Source: JAXGMV01 sp040768445
Lineage (GTDB): Bacteria; Chloroflexota; Anaerolineae; Anaerolineales; Anaerolineaceae
Reading direction: 5' to 3'
Assembly: GCA_040768445.1 (NCBI GenBank)
Contig: JAXGMV010000001.1
Coordinates: forward strand, 2,852,001-2,916,000
Length of the DNA: 64,000 nt
Shown here: positions 16,761 through 25,824 of the stretch, piece by piece
Numbering within the stretch: position 1 is the stretch's first letter
Layout of the letters: each line of letters begins with the position of its first letter
Position numbers and translations under genes: made by a program
The notes under the pieces: model-generated
What the model was told of the DNA's origin: nothing
Database searches by the model: none
What the model saw: only the letters and a program-made list of their open reading frames with translations

Positions 16761-19005
16761 TGGCTGGTTTATGGATATCTATCCACAACCTGCCGCCGAT
16801 TTTATCGTATGGATACTGGGTGAAGATGGACAGCGGCACAAGTTCAAGCTGGCAATGCCCGGCGCATTCTATGCCACCGGATCCGAAAACCGTTTGCGTG
16901 AGGCTGCCAATTTTCTGAAGCAGCAGCCTGAGAAAATTACCCTGAGCCGGCAGGACAAAAGAGATTTATTTAAGAAAAAACCGGTCAGCATGCTGGCTGT
17001 GGAATCAAAAGATGCCGGCCAGTTGACAGGTCTCTTCAGGCGTCTTTCTCAGGCTTACCCTGCGCTTGATTATTACAATGCCGATATACCACCCGCTCTG
17101 CAGTGTGCAGCGCGCTTTGGCACTTTTCCGCTGTGCCGCTGCCGGGTGGATGTCAACCAGTCGGATTACATCGATTGGATCGAAGCGCTTGACACCCCCT
17201 GGCAGGTTAACCTGCCAGAGCCACCGGTAAGGGTGCTTTACCTGGAGCCCGACTGTGACCCAAGGCGCGGTGACCCGCAGTACCTGTGGGTGCGTTTTGA
17301 CCAGCGCACACTGAGGCTCTTCCTGTCAAACCTGCGACCGACTCTGATCAGCCTGCGCAGTATTCTCAACGCATTTGACCCGGACTTGATCCTGACTGCC
17401 TGGGGTGACAGCTGGATGATGCCTTTACTGCTGGAAGCTTCAGAAAAGCATCGCATCCCCCTACCCTGGAACCGCGACCCGGGACGCTCAATTGAGTATA
17501 AAAAAGAACGTTCCTATTTTGCATACAACCAGGTGGTGTACCGCGACCAGCAAATCCATCTCTTTGGGCGCTGGCACATCGACATCAACAATGCCACGCT
17601 TTATCACGACTATGCCATGGACGGCATCTATGAACTGGCGCGCGTGACCTCACTTCCGCTGCAAACTGTGGCACGGGTTTCACCGGGCAGCGGCATCTCA
17701 GCCATGCAAATTACCACGGCGCTCCGCAACGACATTCTCGTGCCCTGGCACAAACAGCAGGCTGAAAAGTTCAAAACGGCACGCCAACTAATGGAGGTAG
17801 ACCAGGGCGGGCTGGTGTATCAACCCACCATTGGCCTGCACCGCAACGTGGCTGAGCTGGATTTTATCTCCATGTACCCCAGCATCATGGTGCACTGCAA
17901 TATCTCTCCCGAAACTACACCTGTTTTCTGCGGTGCGGGTACCAGCATTGGTGCTGAGAAAGAGGAACCCGGGTTGATTCCAAAGACCCTGGCGCCGCTT
18001 CTCGAAAAACGCCTGGCAATCAAAAAACGACTTGAAAAGCTTTCCCGGCAGGATTCTCGCAGGCAGGCGCTCAAGGCAAGGGCTTCAGCGCACAAGTGGC
18101 TGCTGGTGACCTGTTTTGGCTACCTGGGATATAAAAATGCCCGCTTCGGGCGCATTGAAGCCCACGAGTCAGTTACTGCCTTTGGGCGTGAAGCACTGCT
18201 CAGGGCAAAAGAGGCAGCCGAAGAGTTGGGCTACACTGTGCTGCACCTGTACGTCGATGGCATCTGGGTAAAACATCCTGAACCGATCACAGTTGAGAAC
18301 GTCCAGCCCCTGCTGGAGGAGATTACCCGTTGCTCAGGCCTGCCCATTGCCCTGGACGGCATCTACAACTGGCTGGCATTTTCCCCCTCGCGGCTCAACA
18401 GCCGTGTACCGGTTGCCAACCGCTATTTTGGCGTCTTTGAAGACGGCACCATCAAGGTACGCGGTATCGAAGCCCGCAGGCGCGATGCGCCGCCCTGGAT
18501 TGCCGGCGTTCAGCATCATCTGCTTGACCTGTATGCGTCAACAAAAACGGAGGAGGATATCCAGGAAGCATCTCACCAGGCTGTCAGCTACCTGCAAGGA
18601 CAGCTCACCCAGCTAAGAACAGGAAGCATCCCGGCTGCAGAGTTAATCGTCTCCTGTAAGCTGAGTCGAACCCTTGACCAGTATGTCTCACCTTCACCGG
18701 CTGCCCAGGCTGCCGCACAACTACAGAATATCGGCAAGACCATGCGTCCCGGCCAGGTGATGCGCTACATCTACCTCAGCGGACAGCCGCGCATACATGC
18801 CTGGGATTTGCCCGAACCGCCCGACCTAAACCGTATCGATCACGATGAGTACAGCAAACTGCTGCTGCGGGCGGCAGCTACCATTACCCTGCCTTTTGGC
18901 ATGGATGAGGAAGCCCTAAAACGTGCTGTACTGCAAAATCTGCCGCAAAAAACGCAAGTGAAGAAGGCGGCCACGCTGTTTCCGCTGTATCGTTATCAAA
19001 CCTGA
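16747..19005 (+). CDS. Divergent B-family DNA polymerase (PolB2/Dpo2-like)
   Basis: A 752-residue family-B polymerase. Motif A is intact in form (LDFISMYPSIMV, D372). Motif B reads TCFGYLGYKNARFG (from 455) instead of NSxYG. Motif C reads LYVDGIWV (D504), so the usual DTD is reduced to one Asp followed by Gly. The thumb motif KVRGIEARRRD is kept. The exonuclease domain also looks damaged: YLE (165-167) stands where DxE is expected and GDSWMM (220-225) where GDNFD is expected. This pattern recalls archaeal PolB2/Dpo2, a group with altered catalytic motifs linked to damage tolerance. I chose the ATG at 16747, which overlaps the previous gene by 14 bases; a TTG at 16732 is the alternative. The context suggests DNA-damage-induced synthesis or a scaffold role. 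Confidence 0.85.
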   Translation: MSGINGWFMDIYPQPAADFIVWILGEDGQRHKFKLAMPGAFYATGSENRLREAANFLKQQPEKITLSRQDKRDLFKKKPVSMLAVESKDAGQLTGLFRRLSQAYPALDYYNADIPPALQCAARFGTFPLCRCRVDVNQSDYIDWIEALDTPWQVNLPEPPVRVLYLEPDCDPRRGDPQYLWVRFDQRTLRLFLSNLRPTLISLRSILNAFDPDLILTAWGDSWMMPLLLEASEKHRIPLPWNRDPGRSIEYKKERSYFAYNQVVYRDQQIHLFGRWHIDINNATLYHDYAMDGIYELARVTSLPLQTVARVSPGSGISAMQITTALRNDILVPWHKQQAEKFKTARQLMEVDQGGLVYQPTIGLHRNVAELDFISMYPSIMVHCNISPETTPVFCGAGTSIGAEKEEPGLIPKTLAPLLEKRLAIKKRLEKLSRQDSRRQALKARASAHKWLLVTCFGYLGYKNARFGRIEAHESVTAFGREALLRAKEAAEELGYTVLHLYVDGIWVKHPEPITVENVQPLLEEITRCSGLPIALDGIYNWLAFSPSRLNSRVPVANRYFGVFEDGTIKVRGIEARRRDAPPWIAGVQHHLLDLYASTKTEEDIQEASHQAVSYLQGQLTQLRTGSIPAAELIVSCKLSRTLDQYVSPSPAAQAAAQLQNIGKTMRPGQVMRYIYLSGQPRIHAWDLPEPPDLNRIDHDEYSKLLLRAAATITLPFGMDEEALKRAVLQNLPQKTQVKKAATLFPLYRYQT

Positions 19006-19016
19006 GAATTGATGTA

Positions 19017-19781
19017 TTACTGCACCGGTTTTGTGGGGCTGGGTTTCCGACGTTTATTTAGCATCCACAGGGCAAAAGCCAGCAGCAACCAGGCAATTGC
19101 CTGTGACATACGAATAGACTCAAAAATCAGGATGCTATCGCCTCTGAAACCGTCTACAAGGATGCGCATCAGCGCACTGCCGGCTATGAAACTCAAAAAC
19201 AAGTTCCCCGTTGACAAATAATCCAGTTTGCCCTTCTTGACACTGTTCAGCCATACAACCATCACAATCAAAATGATCGAGCTGCCGATAATCTCATAAA
19301 CCTGTACCGGGTGTCTCATCTCCCCCCACAACGAAATTGCCCAGGGGAGATCGGTCGCAATGCCAAAGGCGTTACCCGAAAAAAGGTTGGCAAAACCAAC
19401 AGCCAGCTGCAGGACTGCCAGCCCAGGTGCCAGCGCATCTGCTGTTGGCCAAAAGGTGAACTGACTGCGCTGGCTATAAACCAGCCCTGCCAGAAAGCCA
19501 AACAAAAGCCCGCCCTGTAAGTCCAGCATGGTTGGATTCAGTGAAAAGACACTGAGCGGCGTCTTCATGAAGATGTCAGGGTAGCGCAACAAATAAGTCA
19601 ACCTGGCGCCGACGATTCCTGCTGCCAGCGCAATGAGAATCAGCGTATCCAATTTTTCAGATTGCTGCTTAAAGAGATGAGCATACCTTCCAGCCAAACT
19701 CATGGCAATCCATATACCAAGGATGTAGAACAGCCCCTCAGCTTGTATTAAAAGCGGACCCACTTGAATAACAGGCAGCAT
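19017..19781 (-). CDS. Prolipoprotein diacylglyceryl transferase-like membrane protein
   Basis: A 254-residue protein with about seven hydrophobic helices and recognisable Lgt landmarks in order: GARLTYLL, LDLQGGLLFG, FANLFSGNAFG, RHPVQVYE and a C-terminal FRGDS. Lgt moves diacylglycerol onto the lipobox cysteine of lipoproteins. Two residues important in E. coli Lgt appear changed: the His before GGL is Gln, and the Arg of the RIGNFING motif is not seen. This may be a paralogue with altered or lost activity. The gene starts with an ATG that overlaps the TGA of the TlpA gene by one base, so the two are translated together. It converges on the polymerase gene with 11 bases between. Confidence 0.8.
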   Translation of the reverse strand: MLPVIQVGPLLIQAEGLFYILGIWIAMSLAGRYAHLFKQQSEKLDTLILIALAAGIVGARLTYLLRYPDIFMKTPLSVFSLNPTMLDLQGGLLFGFLAGLVYSQRSQFTFWPTADALAPGLAVLQLAVGFANLFSGNAFGIATDLPWAISLWGEMRHPVQVYEIIGSSIILIVMVVWLNSVKKGKLDYLSTGNLFLSFIAGSALMRILVDGFRGDSILIFESIRMSQAIAWLLLAFALWMLNKRRKPSPTKPVQ

Positions 19782-20350
19782 CAATTCACCTCTTCCAGCA
19801 GTTTTTCAACCTCAACCCGCAAAAGGCTCTCAGACAGCGGCCCGCCAATAACGACCTTGTTGATGATGTTGCCCTGTCCAATAAAAAACGTGGTGGGTAG
19901 AGCTCTTGCCTGGTATTTGTCAGACACCGAGCCATCCACATCCAGTAAAACGGGGGTTGTGATTTGGAAATCCTGAACAAAGGTTTTGACATCATTCAGA
20001 TTGTCCTGTGTGGTCATATTGATCGCCAGAACGACCAAACCGCGTTCAGCATAATCTTCAGCCACCTGCTGGAGAGCCGGCATTTCAGCGCGGCATGGCG
20101 GGCACCAGGTTGCCCACAGGTTAAGAATCACAACCTTATCCGATAATTCCCGTAGTTGAATTGTCTCACCCGTTAATGTGCTCAAGCTAAAATCAGGCGC
20201 CAAAAACCCCTCGCGCGGTGCAGGCGTTAAGCCACCAGTAGCCTCAGATGAATCTGGTGCGCTTATGATAGTCCAGCCGGCAGCCATTACCAGAACGGTT
20301 ATTGAGTGTACTATCAGGTGATTATTTATCCAATTAATCCATTTTTTCAT
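19781..20350 (-). CDS. TlpA-like membrane-anchored thioredoxin
   Basis: A 189-residue protein with one N-terminal membrane helix (VHSITVLVMAAGWTII) and a thioredoxin fold outside the membrane. The redox motif is WATWCPPCRAEMP near residue 82, and the cis-proline loop is seen as RALPTTFFIG. Such TlpA/ResA-like proteins reduce disulfides in exported proteins, often during cytochrome c maturation, by taking electrons from a CcdA-type partner, which is not in the window. It is co-transcribed with the Lgt-like gene. The 138-base gap to the divergent tkt gene presumably holds both promoters. Confidence 0.88.
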   Translation of the reverse strand: MKKWINWINNHLIVHSITVLVMAAGWTIISAPDSSEATGGLTPAPREGFLAPDFSLSTLTGETIQLRELSDKVVILNLWATWCPPCRAEMPALQQVAEDYAERGLVVLAINMTTQDNLNDVKTFVQDFQITTPVLLDVDGSVSDKYQARALPTTFFIGQGNIINKVVIGGPLSESLLRVEVEKLLEEVN

Positions 20351-20488
20351 AAGCCAGTATTATACACATTCCAGCCATTTATTTCATTAACTCGTACATA
20401 GCAGAACCTGTGAGAGTGCATCACAGACATGTACTAAGTCAGTTGATGATAAAATTACCTCAATAACAGTTTAAAGAAGGATATTTTC

Positions 20489-22504
20489 ATGACCATAGAT
20501 AATCATCTGCAGCAAAAATCCATTAACGCCCTGCGCTTTTTATCAGCCGACGGTGTTTTTAATGCCAACTCAGGCCATCCCGGCCTGCCAATGGGTACTG
20601 CGGCTATCGCATATACAATTTGGACCCGCCATCTACGTTTCAATCCAAAAAACCCTGCATGGCCAAACCGTGACCGTTTTGTTCTCTCTGGCGGTCATGG
20701 CTCGATGCTGCTTTACAGCCTGCTGCACCTGACTGGTTTTGATGTTTCTCTGGACGATCTGAAGCGCTTCAGGCAGTTGGGCAGCATTACGCCGGGTCAT
20801 CCTGAAGTCGGGGTGACGCCAGGTGTTGAGACCACGACAGGGCCGCTTGGGCAGGGATTTGCCAATGGCGTTGGAATGGCAGTTGCTGAAGCCCACCTGG
20901 CAGCTCTTTTCAACACTGAAGAATATCAGCTGATCGATCATCATGTCTATGCGATTGTGACAGATGGCGACCTGATGGAGGGCGTGGCTTCTGAAGCAGC
21001 CTCATTCGCAGGTCACCAGCACCTGGGAAAATTGATCTACTTGTACGATGATAACCGTATATCCATCGATGGTTCAACAGAGCTAACCTTCACTGAAGAT
21101 CGCGGCGCCAGGTTCACGGCTTACGGCTGGCAGGTTTTGTATGTGTCTGATGGTAACGATGTCGATGAGATTGACCGGGCAATTATTAACGCAAAGTCAG
21201 ATCCCAGGCCTTCACTAATCATCTGCCGTACCCATATCGGGTATGGTTTACCCACCAAGCAGGATACCGCTGAGGCACACGGTACGCCGCCGACTGAGAC
21301 GGAACTAAAAGGCGCAAAGGAAAAATTGGGCTGGCCAGTCGAGCCGCTGTTTTATATCCCCGATGACGTATTAACGCACTTTCGCACGGCAGTTGAGCGG
21401 GGTGCAACGCAGGAAGACACCTGGAAGCGCCAATTTGAAATTTTCAAGAAAGCCGATCCCGAAAAAGCGGGTGAACTATGGCGCCGATTGAACGGTGAAC
21501 TTACAACTGACTGGGAAAAATCACTGCCATTTTTCGAAGCGGACCCCAAAGGCATGGCTACCAGGAAAGCATCCGGCATTGTGTTGAATGCAATAGCCAA
21601 ACAGCTGCCGGAGTTACTTGGCGGCTCAGCAGACCTGGCGCCCTCAAATAACACCTGGATCAACGGCAGCCCGGATTTTCAGCCGGATGCACGCAACGGC
21701 AGAAATTTCCATTTTGGTGTTCGCGAACACGGCATGGCCAGCATCGTGAATGGCATGGCACTGCACGGAGGGGTCATTCCTTACGGTGCCACCTTCCTGG
21801 TTTTTACCGATTACCTGCGACCTGCGCTGCGCCTCTCAGCCCTGTCGCACATTCCTTCCATCTGGGTGATGACACACGACAGCATTGGGCTTGGCGAAGA
21901 CGGCCCAACACACCAGCCGGTCGAACAGCTGGCGTCAATGCGGGCAATACCTCACCTGACTGTTATCCGTCCGGCAGATGCCAACGAAGTGACGGTTGCC
22001 TGGAAACTGGCAGTTTCCAACCGTCATGGACCAACAGTCCTGGCGCTTACCAGGCAGAACCTGCCGGTGCTTGACCGAAGTGTGCTCAACTCTGCTGATG
22101 GTGTAGAAAAAGGTGCTTATGTGCTGGCTGATTTGGGTGATGGCAGGCCGCAGATGATCCTGATGGCTTCAGGGTCAGAAGTGCCCATTATCCTGGAGGC
22201 AGGCTACAGGCTGGCTTCCAGCGGCATCAATCTCAGGGTCGTATCTATCCCCAGTTGGGAATTATTCGAGCAGCAGCCGCAGTCCTATCGCGATTCGGTT
22301 TTGTCCCCTACCATTGAGTACAGGCTGGCAGTTGAAGCCGGTGTCTCCCAGGGTTGGGAACGCTGGACGGGCACAAAGGGGCTGATTGTTGGTGTTAACA
22401 CGTTCGGCGCTTCTGCACCTTATCAGCAGCTGTATCAAAAATATGGCTTAACCACCGACAATGTTGTCGAAAAAGCACGTCTGCTGTTGGGTATTTCTGA
22501 ATAA
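20489..22504 (+). CDS. tkt: Transketolase
   Basis: A full-length transketolase of 671 residues, the thiamine-diphosphate enzyme that moves two-carbon units between ketoses and aldoses in the pentose phosphate pathway. Visible features are the N-terminal NANSGHPGLPMG, the ThDP/Mg motif TDGDLMEGVASEAAS with a later DDNRISIDG, and the central VREHGMASIVNGMALHGG and DSIGLGEDGPTHQPVEQL of the pyrimidine-binding domain. It heads a three-gene operon with rpiB and tal-pgi, five to eighteen bases apart, which covers the non-oxidative branch and phosphoglucose isomerase. The start follows AAGAAGGAT. Confidence 0.97.
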   Translation: MTIDNHLQQKSINALRFLSADGVFNANSGHPGLPMGTAAIAYTIWTRHLRFNPKNPAWPNRDRFVLSGGHGSMLLYSLLHLTGFDVSLDDLKRFRQLGSITPGHPEVGVTPGVETTTGPLGQGFANGVGMAVAEAHLAALFNTEEYQLIDHHVYAIVTDGDLMEGVASEAASFAGHQHLGKLIYLYDDNRISIDGSTELTFTEDRGARFTAYGWQVLYVSDGNDVDEIDRAIINAKSDPRPSLIICRTHIGYGLPTKQDTAEAHGTPPTETELKGAKEKLGWPVEPLFYIPDDVLTHFRTAVERGATQEDTWKRQFEIFKKADPEKAGELWRRLNGELTTDWEKSLPFFEADPKGMATRKASGIVLNAIAKQLPELLGGSADLAPSNNTWINGSPDFQPDARNGRNFHFGVREHGMASIVNGMALHGGVIPYGATFLVFTDYLRPALRLSALSHIPSIWVMTHDSIGLGEDGPTHQPVEQLASMRAIPHLTVIRPADANEVTVAWKLAVSNRHGPTVLALTRQNLPVLDRSVLNSADGVEKGAYVLADLGDGRPQMILMASGSEVPIILEAGYRLASSGINLRVVSIPSWELFEQQPQSYRDSVLSPTIEYRLAVEAGVSQGWERWTGTKGLIVGVNTFGASAPYQQLYQKYGLTTDNVVEKARLLLGISE

Positions 22505-22521
22505 ACCCGTTGGAGGAAAGA

Positions 22522-22977
22522 ATGATGCAGGTTGCTGTAGGTTGTGATCACGGCGGTTACCCGCTAAAAGACGCTGTCATAAAGGCAATAACAGAGTCAG
22601 GACATACGGCACTGGATTTCGGTACTTACAGTGCAGAGAGATCCGACTACCCTGATTATGCCGAAAAAGTCAGTGCTGCCATTCTTGCCGGTAACGCTGA
22701 CCGTGGAATCTTGATCTGCGGCTCAGGAGTCGGTATCTGCATTGCTGCCAACAAGATACCGGGTATCTATGCTGCTATCTGTCATGATACCTATTCTGCC
22801 CACCAGGGTGTTGAACATGACAGGATGAACGTGCTCTGTCTTGGCGGCAGAATTATTGGCACTGAGTTGGCTCAGGAACTTGTCACAGCATTTTTAAAGG
22901 CTGAGTTCAGTTATGGCGAAAGACATATTATAAGGACTGAAAAAGTTAAGGCCATCGAACAAAAATATTCAAAATAA
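22522..22977 (+). CDS. rpiB: Ribose-5-phosphate isomerase B
   Basis: A 151-residue RpiB/LacAB-type isomerase that interconverts ribose 5-phosphate and ribulose 5-phosphate. VAVGCDHGGYPLK at the N-terminus, ILICGSGVGICIAANK and CHDTYSAHQGVEHD are typical of the family, including the active-site cysteine region. The frame is open from a TTG at 22510, but GGAGG at 22512-22516 is the ribosome site for the ATG at 22522 (or the next ATG at 22525). It lies between tkt and tal-pgi. Confidence 0.95.
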   Translation: MMQVAVGCDHGGYPLKDAVIKAITESGHTALDFGTYSAERSDYPDYAEKVSAAILAGNADRGILICGSGVGICIAANKIPGIYAAICHDTYSAHQGVEHDRMNVLCLGGRIIGTELAQELVTAFLKAEFSYGERHIIRTEKVKAIEQKYSK

Positions 22978-22994
22978 TCAAAGGAATCCGGATT

Positions 22995-25772
22995 ATGAAA
23001 TCAACAGAACGGCTGTTTGAACTTGGACAATCAATCTGGTATGACAATATTGAAAGGAAATTGCTCATCAATGGTGAGTTGGAGCGGATGATCTCCGCCG
23101 GAGAGGTATACGGCGTCACCTCAAACCCGTCCATTTTTAACAACGCTATCAGCAAATCATCAGATTATGATGAAGCACTGCGTCCGATGGCACTTGCCGG
23201 TGAACCCCCAATCTCAATTTTCTATCAGTTGGCTGTTGAGGATATCCAACAAGCTGCTGACCTGTTCCTGCCTGTTTATCAGAAAACCAATGGCAGAGAC
23301 GGGTATGTTAGTCTTGAAGTCAACCCCTACCTGGCAAACGACACTGGCGCCACTATTGATGAGGTAAAAACTCTTTGGGAGCGTGTTAACCGACCTAACC
23401 TGATGGTGAAAATCCCCGCCACCAAAGAAGGTCTTCCTGCAGTTCGCACAAGCATTGCAGAAGGAATTAACGTCAACGTCACCTTGATTTTTTCAATTGA
23501 ACGCTATCGCGAAGTCATCGAAGCCTTTATTTCTGGTCTTGAAGACCGGCTGCAAGCAGGCAAGCCGCTTGATCATGTTCACTCGGTTGCATCCTTTTTC
23601 ATCTCACGGATGGATACCAAGATCGATAAGCAGCTTGAATCCCTCATCGGGGAAAACCCCATGGTTGCGGAGAAAGCATCAGCGCTGCTCGGCAAAGCCG
23701 CGATCGCCAATGCAATCCTTGCTAATGAACTTTTTGTGAAAGAGTTCAATTCTGAAGGTTTCGTTCGCTTGAGCAGAGCCGGCGCAAACAAGCAAAGACC
23801 CCTGTGGGCTTCAACCAGCACGAAGAACCCGCGTTATAAAGCTGTGCATTATGTTGAAGGGCTCGTCGCACCTTCTACTGTCAATACCGTCCCGCCAGTG
23901 ACGCTCACTGCCATGCTCGAACAGCTTGATGTGCACAAAATCTCAGAACACGATTTTTCGAAAGCGGCAGAAACAATCCAGGAGATTGAGTCTCTCGGGA
24001 TAGCTGTTGACCCGATTACTGATCAGCTCGAAGTCGAAGGTGTGAAGGCATTTTCAGATGCCTTTACAACCCTGTTAGATACTATCATGGATCGATCCGA
24101 TAAAGTGCAAAAGTCGCTGGGTAAATTACAGCCAGGGCTTTCTGAAAATTTTCCTATCTTCTGTCAGCAAAATATTCCCGCCAGAATGAAAGCCCATGAT
24201 GCAGCACTCTGGACACAGGATGCAGCCGGACAGCAAGAAATTAAACACCGCCTTGGCTGGCTGGATGCACCCTATACCGGCGAGGATGCTATTACAGAGT
24301 TATATGACTTCGTAGATGGCTGCCTGGCTGATGGTTATACGCATGCACTTCTGCTGGGTATGGGCGGCTCTTCCCTGGCTCCTGAAGTGCTGGCACGTAG
24401 TTTCGTGGCAACCAATGATAAACGCCAGGGGTTAGATCTCGCTGTCCTTGACTCAACCCATCCTGAACAGGTTAAATCTGCGCTTCAGCGTTCGCCTGTC
24501 GAAAAAACGCTGTATATCGTCGCCAGCAAATCAGGATCAACCGCCGAAGTTCAGGCATTCCTGGATTACTTCTGGCATGTGGCTCACGACACGCTTGGTG
24601 ATGAGTGCGGTAAACACTTCATTGCCATCACTGACCCCGCCTCACCCGTTCAAAAATACGCAGATTTGCATGGTTTTCGTAAAGTCTTCCTGGCTGACCC
24701 AATGGTCGGTGGACGTTTCTCTGCGTTAATAGCCTTTGGTCTTGTACCTGCCGCCTTGATAGGGGTAGACCTGCACAGGTACTTGAAAATCGCCCGTCAA
24801 ATGGCAGAACAGTGCCAGCCTGAAGTTGCACCAGCCAGAAACCCTGGACTGGTCTTAGGTTACTTGATGGGACACACATCACTGCAGGGAATCGACAAGC
24901 TCACCATCCTGGCAGATCCTGAGATTGAGACGATCGGCTCCTGGATGGAACAATTAATTGCCGAAAGCAGCGGTAAAGAAGGCAAGGGGATTATTCCAAT
25001 TGACCTTGAGCCTGTAATACCAACGACATCCTACAGCAATGACCGCCTGTTCATTTACCTGCGTACATCTGGAGCACGTGAGGTATTTGTTGATGAATTG
25101 ACTGCCAAAGGTTACCCGGCTTACACCCTTGAAGTGCCGTCTGCCTATCATCTGGGCGCACAATTCTTCCTCTGGGAATATGCTACAGCCGTTGCCTGTG
25201 CCATTTTGAATGTCAATGCATTTGATCAACCAAATGTGCAGGATGCCAAAACAAGAACAACACAAAAGGTGATTGAATATAAAACACACGGCCGTTTACC
25301 CATGCCAGCCGCAGCCTGGCAGTCTGACCAGGCGGATGTTTACTGCCATGACGATGCGCTCTTGGTCAATGCAGCCTCCCTTGCAGACTGCCTTTTAATT
25401 TTCAAAAGCTGGGTCAATGAAGGTGATTTTATCGGCATCAATGCCTTCCTGCCTCGCAATGCAGAGAACCAGGCTGAGCTGCAGAAACTTCGCGCCACGC
25501 TACTTAATCAAACAGGCTGCCCGGTCACATTGGGCTTTGGTCCACGCTTTCTCCACTCAACTGGTCAATTGCACAAGGGTGGAAAAAATAACGGTGTCTT
25601 TCTCCAGATTCTCGGTCAAATTGTTGATGATGTTGAGATTCCCGGTCAGGATCTCAGTTTTGACACCATGATAACTGCTCAGGCATTGGGTGATTTTGAA
25701 GCGCTGACCAGTCAGGGACGCCGAGTTCTGTTTATCGTCTTGAAAGACGCATTAGTATCTGATTTGTCGTAA
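22995..25772 (+). CDS. Bifunctional transaldolase / glucose-6-phosphate isomerase
   Basis: A 925-residue fusion. The first 370 residues are a transaldolase with YGVTSNPSIFNNAI and the Schiff-base lysine in NLMVKIPATKEG (near 138). A long second part from about residue 390 is phosphoglucose isomerase, shown by LLGMGGSSLAPEV near 453, VASKSGSTAEV and the isomerase C-terminal region. The fusion couples sedoheptulose/erythrose exchange to fructose-6-phosphate/glucose-6-phosphate interconversion. It is known from several bacterial groups and fits the preceding tkt and rpiB. A terminator follows. Confidence 0.95.
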   Translation: MKSTERLFELGQSIWYDNIERKLLINGELERMISAGEVYGVTSNPSIFNNAISKSSDYDEALRPMALAGEPPISIFYQLAVEDIQQAADLFLPVYQKTNGRDGYVSLEVNPYLANDTGATIDEVKTLWERVNRPNLMVKIPATKEGLPAVRTSIAEGINVNVTLIFSIERYREVIEAFISGLEDRLQAGKPLDHVHSVASFFISRMDTKIDKQLESLIGENPMVAEKASALLGKAAIANAILANELFVKEFNSEGFVRLSRAGANKQRPLWASTSTKNPRYKAVHYVEGLVAPSTVNTVPPVTLTAMLEQLDVHKISEHDFSKAAETIQEIESLGIAVDPITDQLEVEGVKAFSDAFTTLLDTIMDRSDKVQKSLGKLQPGLSENFPIFCQQNIPARMKAHDAALWTQDAAGQQEIKHRLGWLDAPYTGEDAITELYDFVDGCLADGYTHALLLGMGGSSLAPEVLARSFVATNDKRQGLDLAVLDSTHPEQVKSALQRSPVEKTLYIVASKSGSTAEVQAFLDYFWHVAHDTLGDECGKHFIAITDPASPVQKYADLHGFRKVFLADPMVGGRFSALIAFGLVPAALIGVDLHRYLKIARQMAEQCQPEVAPARNPGLVLGYLMGHTSLQGIDKLTILADPEIETIGSWMEQLIAESSGKEGKGIIPIDLEPVIPTTSYSNDRLFIYLRTSGAREVFVDELTAKGYPAYTLEVPSAYHLGAQFFLWEYATAVACAILNVNAFDQPNVQDAKTRTTQKVIEYKTHGRLPMPAAAWQSDQADVYCHDDALLVNAASLADCLLIFKSWVNEGDFIGINAFLPRNAENQAELQKLRATLLNQTGCPVTLGFGPRFLHSTGQLHKGGKNNGVFLQILGQIVDDVEIPGQDLSFDTMITAQALGDFEALTSQGRRVLFIVLKDALVSDLS

Positions 25773-25795
25773 AGCAAATTAATATCATTATGAAG

Positions 25796-25824
25796 ATGCC
25801 GGCCTGATGAGCCGGCATTTATTA
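25796..25824 (+). terminator. Terminator of the pentose-phosphate operon
   Basis: An eight-base GC-rich stem ATGCCGGC/GCCGGCAT (25796-25803 with 25811-25818) with a seven-base loop is followed by TTATTATT. It lies between convergent genes and overlaps the stop codon of the ROK kinase gene. Confidence 0.75.

Noticed and set aside
16747..19005. The family-B polymerase as part of a casposon, phage or self-synthesising transposon
   Set aside because: No cas1, integrase, capsid or terminal inverted repeats surround it. It is coupled to two small genes under its own promoter and flanked by ordinary chromosomal genes.
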